64,000 nucleotides of DNA from positions 638,501-702,500 of the forward strand of contig NZ_CP042467.1 of NCBI RefSeq assembly GCF_007993755.1. The letters run 5' to 3'. The notes under the pieces were generated by a model. It was given only the letters and a program-made list of their open reading frames with translations. It made no database searches and had not been told where the DNA came from. Below, one piece after another: positions 18,673-28,083 of this stretch (positions within the stretch are counted from its first letter, which is position 1; every line of letters begins with the position of its first letter). This DNA is from Microvenator marinus. GTDB taxonomy: Bacteria > Myxococcota_A > Bradymonadia > Bradymonadales > Bradymonadaceae. Both the position numbers and the translations under genes were made by a program.

Positions 18673-19253
18673 TTCGACTCACTCTCCAGCGCATTCAACA
18701 TTCTAACGACATGCGAAATTGGAAGCCCAACCACGCTATGAAAACTGCCTTCGATCTCTTCCACAAGAAGCCCACCGAGCCCCTGAATTCCATAGGCTCC
18801 GGCCTTATCCATTGGCTCACCCGAGTTCACATAATCAGCGATGGTCTTTGCGTCTAAGTCCCAGAACTTGACGCGCGTTGTCACACTTTCAACTCTCAGT
18901 ACATCCGCACGATTCCAGCAAAAGCTCGTGATAACCTCGTGCCATCGCCCCGAAAGCAATTTCAGCATCGACACCGCGTGCTCAAAATCGCCTGGTTTCT
19001 CCAAGATTTTTTCGTCTTGTACCACGACCGTATCTGCTGCAAGCACCCAGAGATCCGAGTCCAAATTGCTCGAAACGCTGCGAGCCTTTTCCTCGCAAAG
19101 CCGCCGTGTGTAGGCCATTGGACCTTCGTTTTCGTCCGGAATTTCAGGGATATCGGACGGACGCACATGCACTTTGAAGCCCATCTGTTCCATCATCTCC
19201 CTGCGGCGCGGCGAGCCGCTTGCCAAAATAATTTCGCGTGAGTGTAAAAGCAT
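18669..19253 (-). CDS. maf: Maf-family nucleotide pyrophosphatase
   Basis: House-cleaning pyrophosphatase (dTTP/UTP or m7GTP type) also linked to septum inhibition. Visible are ILASGSPRRREMMEQMGF at the N-terminus, EKARSV, the metal-site AADTVVV, KPGDFEHAVSMLKLLSG and GAYGIQGLGG. Length 194 residues fits. ATG 19253 is chosen by family alignment with a GAGAG about eight bases upstream; a TTG 33 bases earlier is unlikely. First gene of the maf-yggS-proC-divIVA run, divergent from the Nudix gene 73 bases away. The exact substrate subtype was not resolved. Confidence 0.93.
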   Translation of the reverse strand: MLLHSREIILASGSPRRREMMEQMGFKVHVRPSDIPEIPDENEGPMAYTRRLCEEKARSVSSNLDSDLWVLAADTVVVQDEKILEKPGDFEHAVSMLKLLSGRWHEVITSFCWNRADVLRVESVTTRVKFWDLDAKTIADYVNSGEPMDKAGAYGIQGLGGLLVEEIEGSFHSVVGLPISHVVRMLNALESESK

Positions 19254-19326
19254 TGTGTGCTCTCTTGAGTTTGTGCTCAGCGGCAAGGTAGAGTGTGGGT
19301 CGCTGCAATGTCAAACGAGGCGTGAC

Positions 19327-19758
19327 GTGTACAAGAATCCCTATCCCACCGTGGATGTGATCATTGAGAATAATGGGAAAGTCCTTCTCATCGAGCGCAA
19401 CAATGAGCCTCTTGGCTGGGCCTTGCCCGGTGGATTTGTAGACTATGGCGAGAGCGTAGAGTCCGCAGCACAACGAGAAGCTGTAGAAGAAACCTCGCTC
19501 GAAGTCGAACTCTTAGACCTCTTCTACGTCTACTCAAACCCATCGCGAGACCCGCGACAACACAATCTCAGCGTGGTTTTCCTCGCCAAATCGCTTACGC
19601 CGCTCGACGAAATGAAAGCCAGAGATGACGCACGAGACGTGCGATTTTTTGGCTTCAACGAGCTGCCTGCTCTCTGCTTCGACCACGCCCGTATCCTGCA
19701 GGACTATCAGGAGTTCCGGCGTAGCGGAAACAAACCAAGACCCGGTGAAGGCCGTTGA
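19327..19758 (+). CDS. Nudix hydrolase
   Basis: 143-residue Nudix protein that would hydrolyse a nucleoside diphosphate derivative. The Nudix box is GGFVDYGESVESAAQREAVE followed by ETSLEV, matching GX5EX7REUXEEXGU apart from Ser in place of the late Gly. GTG 19327 is the best start since GAGG stands six bases before it and the protein then begins MYKNPYPTVDVII, as in related ADP-ribose/NADH-type members. Longer versions of the frame would run into the divergent maf gene. Its stop overlaps the TTG start of the HEAT protein by four bases (TTGA), so the two are coupled. Substrate unknown. Confidence 0.87.
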   Translation: MYKNPYPTVDVIIENNGKVLLIERNNEPLGWALPGGFVDYGESVESAAQREAVEETSLEVELLDLFYVYSNPSRDPRQHNLSVVFLAKSLTPLDEMKARDDARDVRFFGFNELPALCFDHARILQDYQEFRRSGNKPRPGEGR

Positions 19759-22388
19759 AACTCATCGTTCTTCTAGCCCTCATTTGGCTCCTCCCGTCGA
19801 GCGTCCTGGCTCAGGAAACCCGTTTTTCCGAGAGTTTCGACGGTGTGCGTCCGTCAATCGAGGTCACACTTCAGCGCATTCCCAGGGAATCGGGTTGGCA
19901 AGCTCGCCTACTCGTTGGCTCTTCGGCTCGAGAAGCCGCATCTGCGCAGTTTCCGGAATGGGCCGGTGCACCCTACTACGATTACGACGTTGAGCTGCGC
20001 TCGCTCGGCGGCGTCAGTGTCTTACTTTTCGAAGCAATTCCGGCCACCGGTCGAGACGCCCCCGGCTCCGCGAGCTCATTCCAAGCGCTCTTTGCGCAGC
20101 GAGGACGCTCGTGGACACTTGTCACACAAACTCGTTATTCCCTTTTGGACGGCGGGATTCGTCTGGAATGGAGCGACAACGGCGAGCTCATTCGCAGAAC
20201 CCAAGATGCAGGGGCTTTCTGCGCCGCACCCTCCTTGAACGCGGGCTATCAACGCTTCATCCCTACGAGCCTGACCTTTTCGAGCGCCGTCGACACTGAC
20301 CTCATCGAGTCAAACGCCACAACTGAGGCCAACACCCTCGTACCCGACGCCCCATTTGAGCTCGAACCCTATAACTACTCCTTGTGGTACGCTGCGAGCT
20401 CGAACCAGCGCAATCCAGACGATTCGGTCACGGCGATTCGCCCCACCGAAGTCGGTGACCTAAACGGAAGCACAGCGTGGATCAGCGGGCGCCCCGGGGA
20501 AAATCGCGGCCAGTTCATCACCGCCAGACTCAATCCTGCCCTCAAACTCAAAGGGCTGAGAATTTTTCCGGGACACGGCGCCTCGGAGAGCGAATTTCGA
20601 AAGCATATGCGCCCCAAGAAATTGCTCATTTCCACGGACTCCGGCGGGTTCATCGCGAACCTACCCGAGGTGGACTACGACACGCTGACGAACCTCGGCG
20701 GAGTCCAGATTCGATTGCCCGAATCCGTGAGGTCGCGCTGCCTGAGCTTACTCGTTCTGGAGACATACCCGGCACTCGATCGGAGCGACCCATCGAGCTC
20801 GCGGACTATCGCGATCGCTGAAGCGACGCCGATGACTGAGCTTCACGGCATCCCAGCAGACGTGGCCGCTCTCGTTGTGGTCGAAATGCTCCTGAAACAA
20901 GACGACCCCGGCAACACCAGGCGACTCGCCCAGCTCACCTCACCTATCGGTCCCGAGCTCGCTAAAGTTCTAGACTCAGTCATCTCTCCGGGAAACGCTG
21001 AGGATATCGCCCTCGTCGCGCCGCTCTTGCGCTATCTGCCTGCCGAAGAGGCGGTTCCGATTCTCTTCGCGCTCTTTAGAACGCTACCCGCCGACCATTC
21101 TGCCTACCCACAGGTCAAACGCTCCATGGTCGCCAATGCGGAAATGTCGAGGAACTACCTTTCGTCTTTGCCACCGTCAGAGCTGGGGCCGGAGAAACGG
21201 ATCGATCTCATTCGAATGATTGGACGGGTTGGCACCGTGGTAGACATTCGGAACCTGATTGAAAACCTCGGTGAAGACGACAAGCAGCTGAGGCAAGAGA
21301 GAATTCGAGCGGTCGTTCGAGGCGGAGAAGAAGTATTGCCGGAACTATTCCGCTTCATCGCTACGAGCAAAGACGCTGAAGCTCGAAATGATGCCTTCCA
21401 GGCAACCTACTCTATCGCTCGCAAGAAGTATTATGCAGCACCCAGTCATGTCCCCGGCTCCGAAGTTTTGACTCAAGAGTTGAATCGCTCCGAGACAAGC
21501 CCCCGACAACGAATGCTCATTTTGACCACCCTGAAGCATATCGCCCCATCGGGTGGATTGGACGAACTAATCAAAATCTTGAAGTCTGCCCAGAACCCCT
21601 TGGAGAGACGAGAAGCGGCATCCTCGTTAGGGCACTACACCCAACGAGAAGCACGGGTCGCGCTTGAAGAGGCTCTTAGCGATCCCTCGCCGGACGTGCG
21701 GATTGAGGCAATTGTCTCGCTTTCAAAACGAGAAGACCTGAGCTTTTCGCAAGCTGCGATCTTGGATTTTGTAGACCAGGACCGATGGCCGGAGGCACAA
21801 ACCGCGGCGTTCGCTGCGCTCGCCACAATTGGAAGCGCCACCGCGATGAGTGTGCTCGAAGAAGAGCTTTTGGACGAACCCGCATCGGCGAGCGCGACAC
21901 GAGCAGCCGACGCCATTCGCCGAGCCGACCGTCCCATCAATGTATCGGTGGCGAGCAGTGTGATTTCTGCACCCGCCGTACCCTTCCTGACAAAGCGGCA
22001 CATCGTAGACGCGCTTGGAACCACCCCAGGCAATGAATCCTTTGGTGCGTTGACTCGAGTGGTGGACGCAAAATTCGAGGAACTCGACGAGAAGCGACAA
22101 GACAACCTTCGCACCCGAGCGATTCTCTCCATCGGTCGTCACGGCACGCCTCAGGCGCGTAAATTCCTCTTTGAACTGCTTGAGGACAAAGACCATCAAC
22201 TCTCAGCGCTTCGCGCACTCGCCTTCTTCCAAGATCCGGCGCTCATCGACGAGTTACGCGAGTTTCAACGGATCAATCCTGCGCTCGAAACCGAGATCCA
22301 AGACACCATCACAATGATTGAGCGAAGGCTTGACGTTGAAGGAATCAAATCGGCCTTTGAGGACGCGGAAGAATTTCTCAGTGAATAG
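19755..22388 (+). CDS. Secreted HEAT-repeat protein
   Basis: 877-residue envelope protein. It starts at TTG 19755 within TTGA, overlapping the Nudix stop. MKLIVLLALIWLLPSSVLAQ is a clear signal peptide. The first 400 residues are beta-rich and resemble a carbohydrate-binding or discoidin-like region (ISGRPGENRGQFITARLNPA), which is only an impression. From about residue 420 on, helical HEAT-like repeats follow, such as ERREAASSLGHYTQREARVALEEAL and PSPDVRIEAIVSLSKRE. HEAT scaffolds mediate protein contacts. The 3' end overlaps the convergent moeB-like gene by 11 bases. Function unknown. Confidence 0.8.
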   Translation: MKLIVLLALIWLLPSSVLAQETRFSESFDGVRPSIEVTLQRIPRESGWQARLLVGSSAREAASAQFPEWAGAPYYDYDVELRSLGGVSVLLFEAIPATGRDAPGSASSFQALFAQRGRSWTLVTQTRYSLLDGGIRLEWSDNGELIRRTQDAGAFCAAPSLNAGYQRFIPTSLTFSSAVDTDLIESNATTEANTLVPDAPFELEPYNYSLWYAASSNQRNPDDSVTAIRPTEVGDLNGSTAWISGRPGENRGQFITARLNPALKLKGLRIFPGHGASESEFRKHMRPKKLLISTDSGGFIANLPEVDYDTLTNLGGVQIRLPESVRSRCLSLLVLETYPALDRSDPSSSRTIAIAEATPMTELHGIPADVAALVVVEMLLKQDDPGNTRRLAQLTSPIGPELAKVLDSVISPGNAEDIALVAPLLRYLPAEEAVPILFALFRTLPADHSAYPQVKRSMVANAEMSRNYLSSLPPSELGPEKRIDLIRMIGRVGTVVDIRNLIENLGEDDKQLRQERIRAVVRGGEEVLPELFRFIATSKDAEARNDAFQATYSIARKKYYAAPSHVPGSEVLTQELNRSETSPRQRMLILTTLKHIAPSGGLDELIKILKSAQNPLERREAASSLGHYTQREARVALEEALSDPSPDVRIEAIVSLSKREDLSFSQAAILDFVDQDRWPEAQTAAFAALATIGSATAMSVLEEELLDEPASASATRAADAIRRADRPINVSVASSVISAPAVPFLTKRHIVDALGTTPGNESFGALTRVVDAKFEELDEKRQDNLRTRAILSIGRHGTPQARKFLFELLEDKDHQLSALRALAFFQDPALIDELREFQRINPALETEIQDTITMIERRLDVEGIKSAFEDAEEFLSE

Positions 22389-23472
22389 ACGCACACACCG
22401 GGCATTCTGGATCACGCCCGATTTTCACTTCACGAAGCCTCGTGGTCTTGGCGTCGAACATCAGTAGACGCCCTATCAAAGGCTCCCCAAATCCAACGAC
22501 GAGCTTCAACGCCTCCAGAGCCTGAAGTAGCCCCACCACGCCCGGAACAACACCCAGAACCCCGGCCTCCTGACATGAAGGCGCCAACTCAGGCGGTGGT
22601 GGCTCGGGATAGAGACAACGGTAGCACGGCCCCTTCCCTGGAATGAAAGTCGTTGCCTGCCCCTCGAACCGATAGACCGACCCGTGTATCAACGGGATTC
22701 GATGACTGACGGCAGCATCATTCAAAATGTAGCGCGTGGAGAAATTATCGCCTCCATCGAGGATGGCATCCCAGCCGAGACCTAGAATCTCCGCCACGTT
22801 CGCGCCGTCGAGACGCGTCTGAAACTTCTCCACCTTCACGTCAGAATTTAGCGCTCGAATCGCGACTTCGGCAGAATCAACTTTGCGCATGCCGAGCCTA
22901 GACTCGTTGTGAATCACCTGGCGCTGAAGGTTGGACTTATCCACGATGTCTGAATCGATAACACCCAAACACCCAACGCCCGCTGCGGCGAGGTAAAGCC
23001 CGGCCGGGGAACCGAGTCCGCCAGCACCAAGCATGAGAATACGGGCGGATCTCAGCTTAGCCTGCCCCGCCTCCCCTACCTCGGGGATGCGCAAATGGCG
23101 CGAATACCTCACGCGTTCATCGGCCCCTAGCTGCACCGGAATCTCAATCTCGCGTCCTTCTGATTTCCATCGAGAAAACCCACCTTGCAGGACCGAGACA
23201 TTGGTGTAGCCGAGTTCCTTCAACGAAAGCGCAGCCAATGTAGATCTGGCATCTGTCGCGCAATAGAGCGCAATCGCGGCGTTTGCGGGGGCATGTGCCT
23301 CGATTCGCATCTCAATCACCCCTTTAGGAATGATAAGAGCTCCTGGAATCACTCCGTCGGCAGTCTCGTCTTGCTCTCGAATATCGATGACCAAACGACC
23401 ACCTGGGAGCTCCGCCGGCTCCACAAAGTTCAACTTAGTCTTGAGCTCTTCAATTTTCTGACGAATCGACAT
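22378..23472 (-). CDS. moeB: Rhodanese-MoeB/ThiF adenylyltransferase fusion
   Basis: E1-like enzyme of 364 residues that would adenylate the C-terminus of a MoaD/ThiS-type sulfur carrier. Residues about 20-110 are a rhodanese domain with LVIDIREQDE and the active-site Cys in LYCATDARSTLAA. From about 118 follows the MoeB domain with ADERVRYSRHLRIPEVGEAG, the ATP site LGAGGLGSPAGLYLAAAGVG, DSDIVDKSNLQRQ and two zinc CxxC pairs (CYRC and CPVC). In most fusions the rhodanese is C-terminal; here it is N-terminal. It could supply sulfur for molybdopterin, thiamine, cysteine or tRNA modification; no carrier gene is nearby to decide. Confidence 0.9.
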   Translation of the reverse strand: MSIRQKIEELKTKLNFVEPAELPGGRLVIDIREQDETADGVIPGALIIPKGVIEMRIEAHAPANAAIALYCATDARSTLAALSLKELGYTNVSVLQGGFSRWKSEGREIEIPVQLGADERVRYSRHLRIPEVGEAGQAKLRSARILMLGAGGLGSPAGLYLAAAGVGCLGVIDSDIVDKSNLQRQVIHNESRLGMRKVDSAEVAIRALNSDVKVEKFQTRLDGANVAEILGLGWDAILDGGDNFSTRYILNDAAVSHRIPLIHGSVYRFEGQATTFIPGKGPCYRCLYPEPPPPELAPSCQEAGVLGVVPGVVGLLQALEALKLVVGFGEPLIGRLLMFDAKTTRLREVKIGRDPECPVCASIH

Positions 23473-23586
23473 GGAACACCTCCGCCGCTACTTCTACTCT
23501 TTGGGCCCTTCTGGATTCAACCGTGGATCGACATTCACAAAAATCACTGCTAGAAGACCCACAAAACAGTTGTTAGGACTCAACAC

Positions 23587-24213
23587 ATGATCGATTTACG
23601 AACATTTACCTACATCGACATTCTGCAGCCCAAGCTCGCTGGCTTCCTCCAGACCGTGTCTGCTGGCTATCAACCCCTTGAGAGCCAGGCAGCACTCTTC
23701 GTCGAAGTCGCGCCCGGAATCTCGATCAATCAGGTGACCGATGTTTGCCTTAAAGCCACCTCCGTAGAGCCGGGAATGCAGGTGGTTGAGAGAGCCTTTG
23801 GTGTTTTGGAAGTCCACCACTTTGACCAAGGTCAAGTGCGAGCTGCCGGTGACGCGATTCTGCAATATTACGGAATCCAAGAGTCCGACCGACTCAAGCC
23901 TAGAATCCTCACAAACGAGATGATTACTGGCGTTGCGGGCCACCAATCCATGCTCATCAACCGTATGCGACACGGTGATTTGCTCGCCGAAGGTGAGACG
24001 CTCTACGTGATGGAGTGTCACCCAGCAGGCTATGCGATGATCGCGGCCAATGAGGCTGAAAAGGCGAGTCCAATCAATCTGCTTGAGATGATGTCGATCG
24101 GTGCTTACGGGCGCTTGTACCTTGGCGGATCCGAAGAAAACATCCGTGAAGCCGCACGCGCAGTGGTCGAGTGCCTCGAGTCCATCGACGGTCGAGCAAA
24201 TCCGGGCCGCTAA
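23587..24213 (+). CDS. BMC-like (tandem-domain, BMC-T type) shell protein
   Basis: 208-residue protein read as two fused bacterial-microcompartment-type domains. The first half has ALFVEVAPGISINQVTDVCL and VERAFGVLEVH with QVRAAGDAIL; the second has YVMECHPAGYAMIAANEAEK followed by LLEMMSIGAYGRLYLGGSEE and NIREAARAVVECLES, the typical ending of BMC domains. Such tandem proteins form trimers that tile as pseudo-hexamers. No encapsulated enzyme or second shell gene is in the window, so this is an orphan. The downstream unknown helical gene is 70 bases away. Assignment rests on pattern recognition of the BMC fold, not on an alignment. Confidence 0.68.
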   Translation: MIDLRTFTYIDILQPKLAGFLQTVSAGYQPLESQAALFVEVAPGISINQVTDVCLKATSVEPGMQVVERAFGVLEVHHFDQGQVRAAGDAILQYYGIQESDRLKPRILTNEMITGVAGHQSMLINRMRHGDLLAEGETLYVMECHPAGYAMIAANEAEKASPINLLEMMSIGAYGRLYLGGSEENIREAARAVVECLESIDGRANPGR

Positions 24214-24283
24214 CGTGCAACGCCCGTTGACATCAAACATCTATTTAAGGCAAAACCCTTGACGCTCAGCGCAGGAGACGCCC

Positions 24284-24898
24284 GTGGCCAACGCAAATGT
24301 CATCGAAATCGAAACGTGCTTAAAAGAGGCACTCAAGTTTTGTGAAGAACACCAAGACCTGGAGTTCATCCGCTTCTATCATCCTCGCCTTGAGCGCGCG
24401 AAAAAGCAGTTCGAGGACGCCGTAAAAGCCTCTGACCTCCATTGGCTTCAGTGGCAAAAGGAGTCTCAAGAGGACAAAATCGTTTGGAAGCACATGGCCA
24501 ACGAATACCTCGCGGCGCAGCGTGCGTTGGTGAGACAAAACGCCGTCGGATATCCAAACGTCCGCGTCCGACACTGGGACGAAGAGGCGTTGCTTGGCTA
24601 TGTCGAAGAGATGATCGCGTATCTTGATGAACACAAGGCTGATATCGAAGACGCTGGCGTCATGTCCGAAAAGTTGCAGCGCCTTGTCGGAAAAGCGCTC
24701 AAAGAAAATAAGGACGAGAGCGAAGCGTTTAAGAATTATCAACGCTACGCCACACAACGCTCGAACGCCTTTGGTGTCATCGGTTCTGCGCTCTGGGAGT
24801 TTCGCGGCGCCATGCGTCGACATTACGGCAAACGAAACCCGACCTATCTGAGCATTCGATGGCCCATGACCCTCAACTCTGACGAAACTGTCCTTTGA
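24284..24898 (+). CDS. Unrecognised helical protein next to BMC-like gene
   Basis: 204-residue, highly charged protein that I do not recognise. It is predicted mostly helical (KEALKFCEEHQDLEFIRFYH, EEALLGYVEEMIAYLDEHKA), with no signal peptide, membrane span or Cys cluster. The start is GTG 24284, supported by GGAG about eight bases upstream. It ends in TTGA shared with the TTG start of the following SDR gene, so those two are translationally coupled, and the BMC-like gene precedes it in the same direction. A shell-associated or cargo role is possible but nothing in the sequence shows it. Confidence 0.75.
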   Translation: MANANVIEIETCLKEALKFCEEHQDLEFIRFYHPRLERAKKQFEDAVKASDLHWLQWQKESQEDKIVWKHMANEYLAAQRALVRQNAVGYPNVRVRHWDEEALLGYVEEMIAYLDEHKADIEDAGVMSEKLQRLVGKALKENKDESEAFKNYQRYATQRSNAFGVIGSALWEFRGAMRRHYGKRNPTYLSIRWPMTLNSDETVL

Positions 24899-25524
24899 AA
24901 AAACGCGCCTGGATATCTGGCCACTCTCGAGGAATCGGGAGTGCGCTCTATCAACTTTTGGAATCACAGGGATGGATTGTCGGTGGAGGGTCTCGCTCCA
25001 CAGGCGTTGATATCACGGACCTTTCAAGTGTCGAGGCTTCGATCGACGAGTTCGCGAGAACCCATGGCGGCCTTGATGCCGTTGTCCATTGTGCCGCCAT
25101 GCTCGGGCCCAGGGCTGAGCTAAGTGATGTTTCAACCGAAGAAATGCGTACAGTTCTAGACGTCAACGTCTTAGGAACCTTTCACGTCATCAAGGCAGCG
25201 GGCCCGCGATTTACCGGCGCCGCCCAACTCTTGCTCCTCTCTTCATCTGTAGGCCGCCGTGGACGTGCAGGCTGGGGGCCTTATTCTGCCTCCAAACACG
25301 CACTTGAGGGATTGGCCGACACCATTGCCGAAGAGATGCCGCAAGTACGCGTGCTCTCATTAAATCCGGGTGGAACGGCCACAGATATGCGCGCGGAAGC
25401 CTACCCAGATGAAGACCCCAAAACCTTGCCCAGTGCCGAAGAAATCGCGAAGGTCATCTTCGACTTGATGAATGACGCGAGTCACAAATCCGGCTCGAAG
25501 CTCGATTGTCGCGATTTTCTCTAG
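24895..25524 (+). CDS. Short-chain dehydrogenase/reductase
   Basis: NAD(P)-dependent oxidoreductase of the classical SDR type, 209 residues, somewhat short. The cofactor motif is GHSRGIG near residue 9, followed by HCAAMLGP in place of the NNAG block, Ser in LLSSSVGRRG and the catalytic YSASK. The TTG start at 24895 overlaps the previous stop by four bases. Coupled to the unknown helical gene. Substrate not predictable. Confidence 0.88.
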   Translation: MKKRAWISGHSRGIGSALYQLLESQGWIVGGGSRSTGVDITDLSSVEASIDEFARTHGGLDAVVHCAAMLGPRAELSDVSTEEMRTVLDVNVLGTFHVIKAAGPRFTGAAQLLLLSSSVGRRGRAGWGPYSASKHALEGLADTIAEEMPQVRVLSLNPGGTATDMRAEAYPDEDPKTLPSAEEIAKVIFDLMNDASHKSGSKLDCRDFL

Positions 25525-25606
25525 GACGCGGCGGGCCTTTTAATTGATACGTGCACAATTGGCCGAAGTCGGTACAATCTAGTGTGATTAGTTCGATGCG
25601 GTAGAG

Positions 25607-27562
25607 ATGAGTCAGCTCAAAACACTTGGCCCCTACACTTTGCTGAGGCGTATCGCCGTCGGTGGCATGGCCGAGTTGTATCTTGCTAAGAAAACGGGCG
25701 GACTCGGTGGGTTTGAGAAGTTCTACGCTTTGAAGGCGATCCTGCCGCACCACATCGGCGATGAAGACCAAGAAAAGCTGATGATCGACGAGGCGCGGCT
25801 CACCTCGCAGCTTCGCCATGACAATATCATCACGGTCTTGGACCTCGACCGCGACCAGAACCGAATGTTCATGGTGATGGAATACGTGCGCGGCCATGAC
25901 CTCAGCGTCTTAGTCGACAAACTTCGTCACGCGCGTGGAATGCTCGCGTTGGAGATTGCAGCGTACGTCACGCGGGAGATTTGTGCGGGCCTGCATTACT
26001 TACACTCTCAAGTTGGGGCAGATGGCCAGCCGCTGAACCTCATTCACCGCGATGTATCGCCTCAAAACGTTCTTATCGGTATGGATGGAGATGTAAAACT
26101 CATCGATTTCGGCGTTGCAAAAGCTCGTGGCAAAGACCGAGTGGAAACCAAGACCGGTATCATCAAAGGGAAGCTCAAATATATGGCTCCCGAATACGCG
26201 ACCGGGAACCTCCAAGACGCTCGCAGTGATATCTTCGCCGCTGGTTTGATCCTCTACGAGCTGATTACCGGCTCACCGGCCTACGACGAGACGCAGGTCT
26301 CACCCGCGGAGTTTTTAGAGCGAATCAAATACGCTCGTGTTCCTCATCCCTCTGAGCTGCGCTCGGATATACCGGACGACTTGCAGAAGATCGTCGCAAA
26401 ATCATTGGCCTTGCATCCTGATAAGCGCTACCCAAGCGCGCTTGAGATGCAGCACGACCTCTCAATCTATCTCTCGCGAGTGGCCCCCCACTTCTCAAAG
26501 TCTCATTGCTCGGTCTATTTCCAAAGCGTTTTCCAACGTCTTGGAATCGAGCCCGAGCTGCCTTCAAACATAAGCGCTGACCGAAGTTCGCCGGCCAAAC
26601 GTCCCGAGCGTTCCATTGAACACGCCCTAGATGAACAAGGCCGCGTACAGCTCGTAGCGGAGGATCTTGCGCAAGCCGTCGAGAAGACCGGTGAGCTGCA
26701 GATCCCCATGGGTCATGATTTAGAGCCGACCTCGCAACTTCAAGCACTCGCCCGTGATCCGAGTGCACCGAGAATTGTCACGCTATCCAAATTTACGGAG
26801 CTCTACAAAAGCCCTGATGAAAGCGGTATCGCGGCCGTTGAACCACGAGAGATCAAAGTAGAATTTGAGCCAATTCCGGTGAAGATCGAGACGGCGGAAC
26901 TCGCACCTTTGGAACCCATCTCTCATGAAGATGAGTTCGACTATGAAGATGCCGAGACCGGTCGCCTTCCGGCGGATGCGTTGAATTTCGACGACGGTTT
27001 TGACCATACGGATCGACTTAGCCCTCCTCCAACAGAGCCCGTTAGCCGAGTTCAACCCAGCGCAATACCCGTGGCGAAAATCCCTATTAGGCCGCCGCAG
27101 AAAGAGCAAAAGCCCGCCCAATCTGGATTCAATAGTCTCGGCGCTCAGGGTAATTTTTCAGCTGCGCCTCAACCGTCCACCACTGGAAACCAGCCCTTCG
27201 GGTTTGCCTCGGGCGGCTCTGGAGCATTTCAGTCCCCACCGCCGGCAGCTAGCCCGTTTCAACCTCCGACAACCACCGGCTTCCAGCCCACCGGTTCAGG
27301 ACAGTTCAATCCAAACCCTTCGACAACAGGCGAGTTTCAACAGGCACAGCCTGAAAAGTCGGAAGATGAAAAACGGGCGGAAACGCTACTGAGTAAGCAG
27401 CTCGAGGGCGTCAAGCAAGGCACTCACCGCCCATTTCGCATCACCGATGCAGATGTTGAGGAGTTCGAGAAGCCGAACATCCACAGCCGAAAACTCAAGA
27501 GTATGATCGCGCTCATGATCCTCGTCATCGTTGCTGGAATCACCCTTATGATTCTGGTCTAG
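25607..27562 (+). CDS. Eukaryote-like Ser/Thr protein kinase with C-terminal membrane anchor
   Basis: 651-residue kinase. The N-terminal catalytic domain (about 8-280) has all key residues: glycine-loop region AVGGMAELYLA, Lys43 in ALKAIL, HRDVSPQN with Asp149, DFG at 167-169 and APE. It is followed by a long acidic then Pro/Gln/Thr/Phe-rich disordered linker (about 390-600) and a single C-terminal span (MIALMILVIVAGITLMILV) with almost nothing behind it, so the kinase hangs from the membrane on the cytoplasmic side. This tail-anchored design recurs in the second kinase of the window. It is upstream of ruvC by eight bases, perhaps in one transcript. Targets unknown. Confidence 0.93.
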   Translation: MSQLKTLGPYTLLRRIAVGGMAELYLAKKTGGLGGFEKFYALKAILPHHIGDEDQEKLMIDEARLTSQLRHDNIITVLDLDRDQNRMFMVMEYVRGHDLSVLVDKLRHARGMLALEIAAYVTREICAGLHYLHSQVGADGQPLNLIHRDVSPQNVLIGMDGDVKLIDFGVAKARGKDRVETKTGIIKGKLKYMAPEYATGNLQDARSDIFAAGLILYELITGSPAYDETQVSPAEFLERIKYARVPHPSELRSDIPDDLQKIVAKSLALHPDKRYPSALEMQHDLSIYLSRVAPHFSKSHCSVYFQSVFQRLGIEPELPSNISADRSSPAKRPERSIEHALDEQGRVQLVAEDLAQAVEKTGELQIPMGHDLEPTSQLQALARDPSAPRIVTLSKFTELYKSPDESGIAAVEPREIKVEFEPIPVKIETAELAPLEPISHEDEFDYEDAETGRLPADALNFDDGFDHTDRLSPPPTEPVSRVQPSAIPVAKIPIRPPQKEQKPAQSGFNSLGAQGNFSAAPQPSTTGNQPFGFASGGSGAFQSPPPAASPFQPPTTTGFQPTGSGQFNPNPSTTGEFQQAQPEKSEDEKRAETLLSKQLEGVKQGTHRPFRITDADVEEFEKPNIHSRKLKSMIALMILVIVAGITLMILV

Positions 27563-27570
27563 GGGACGTC

Positions 27571-28080
27571 ATGCGCGTGATTGGAATTGACCCTGGAAGC
27601 CGCTACACCGGGTTCGGTGTGGTGGAAAAAGTTGGCCAAGAGTTGAAGCACGTGGCCAGCGGACGCATCAACGCATCAGCGCGCACGCTGAGTTTCGGAG
27701 CCAGACTAAGCCTGATCTACGCGGGCCTCGACGATGTCATCGCCGAGTATCTGCCGGAGCACTCAGCGATCGAGTCCATCTTTGCGGCCAAAAACGTCTC
27801 ATCCACCATCAAACTCGGTCAAGCACGCGGTGTAGCGTTGCTGGTCTTAGAACACCGCGGCCTCTCTCCTACCGAGTACTCCCCTGCGGAAGTGAAAAAC
27901 AATGTCACTGGACACGGTAGAGCCTCGAAGGCTTCCGTTGACATTATGATCCGAAGGCTCCTAAAACTGCCTGATGAGGCCAATATCAGCGAGGACGCTG
28001 CTGATGCGCTCGCCGTTGCGTTGTGCCATTGCCAGCTCATCGGCTTCAAACAAAAGCTGGAATCGCCAAACCGGAGCTAA
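27571..28080 (+). CDS. ruvC: RuvC Holliday junction resolvase
   Basis: Endonuclease that resolves Holliday junctions with RuvAB. 169 residues, normal length; acidic active-site residues visible as Asp7 (GIDPGS), Glu68 (AIESIFAAKN) and the C-terminal EDAADALAVALCH. First of ruvC-ruvA-ruvB, with gaps of only three and one bases. Confidence 0.97.
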   Translation: MRVIGIDPGSRYTGFGVVEKVGQELKHVASGRINASARTLSFGARLSLIYAGLDDVIAEYLPEHSAIESIFAAKNVSSTIKLGQARGVALLVLEHRGLSPTEYSPAEVKNNVTGHGRASKASVDIMIRRLLKLPDEANISEDAADALAVALCHCQLIGFKQKLESPNRS

Positions 28081-28083
28081 CCC

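Noticed and set aside
19174..19326. An N-terminal extension of the Nudix gene by 51 codons
   Set aside because: It would overlap the divergent maf gene and lacks any Nudix-family similarity, while GTG 19327 has a good ribosome binding site.
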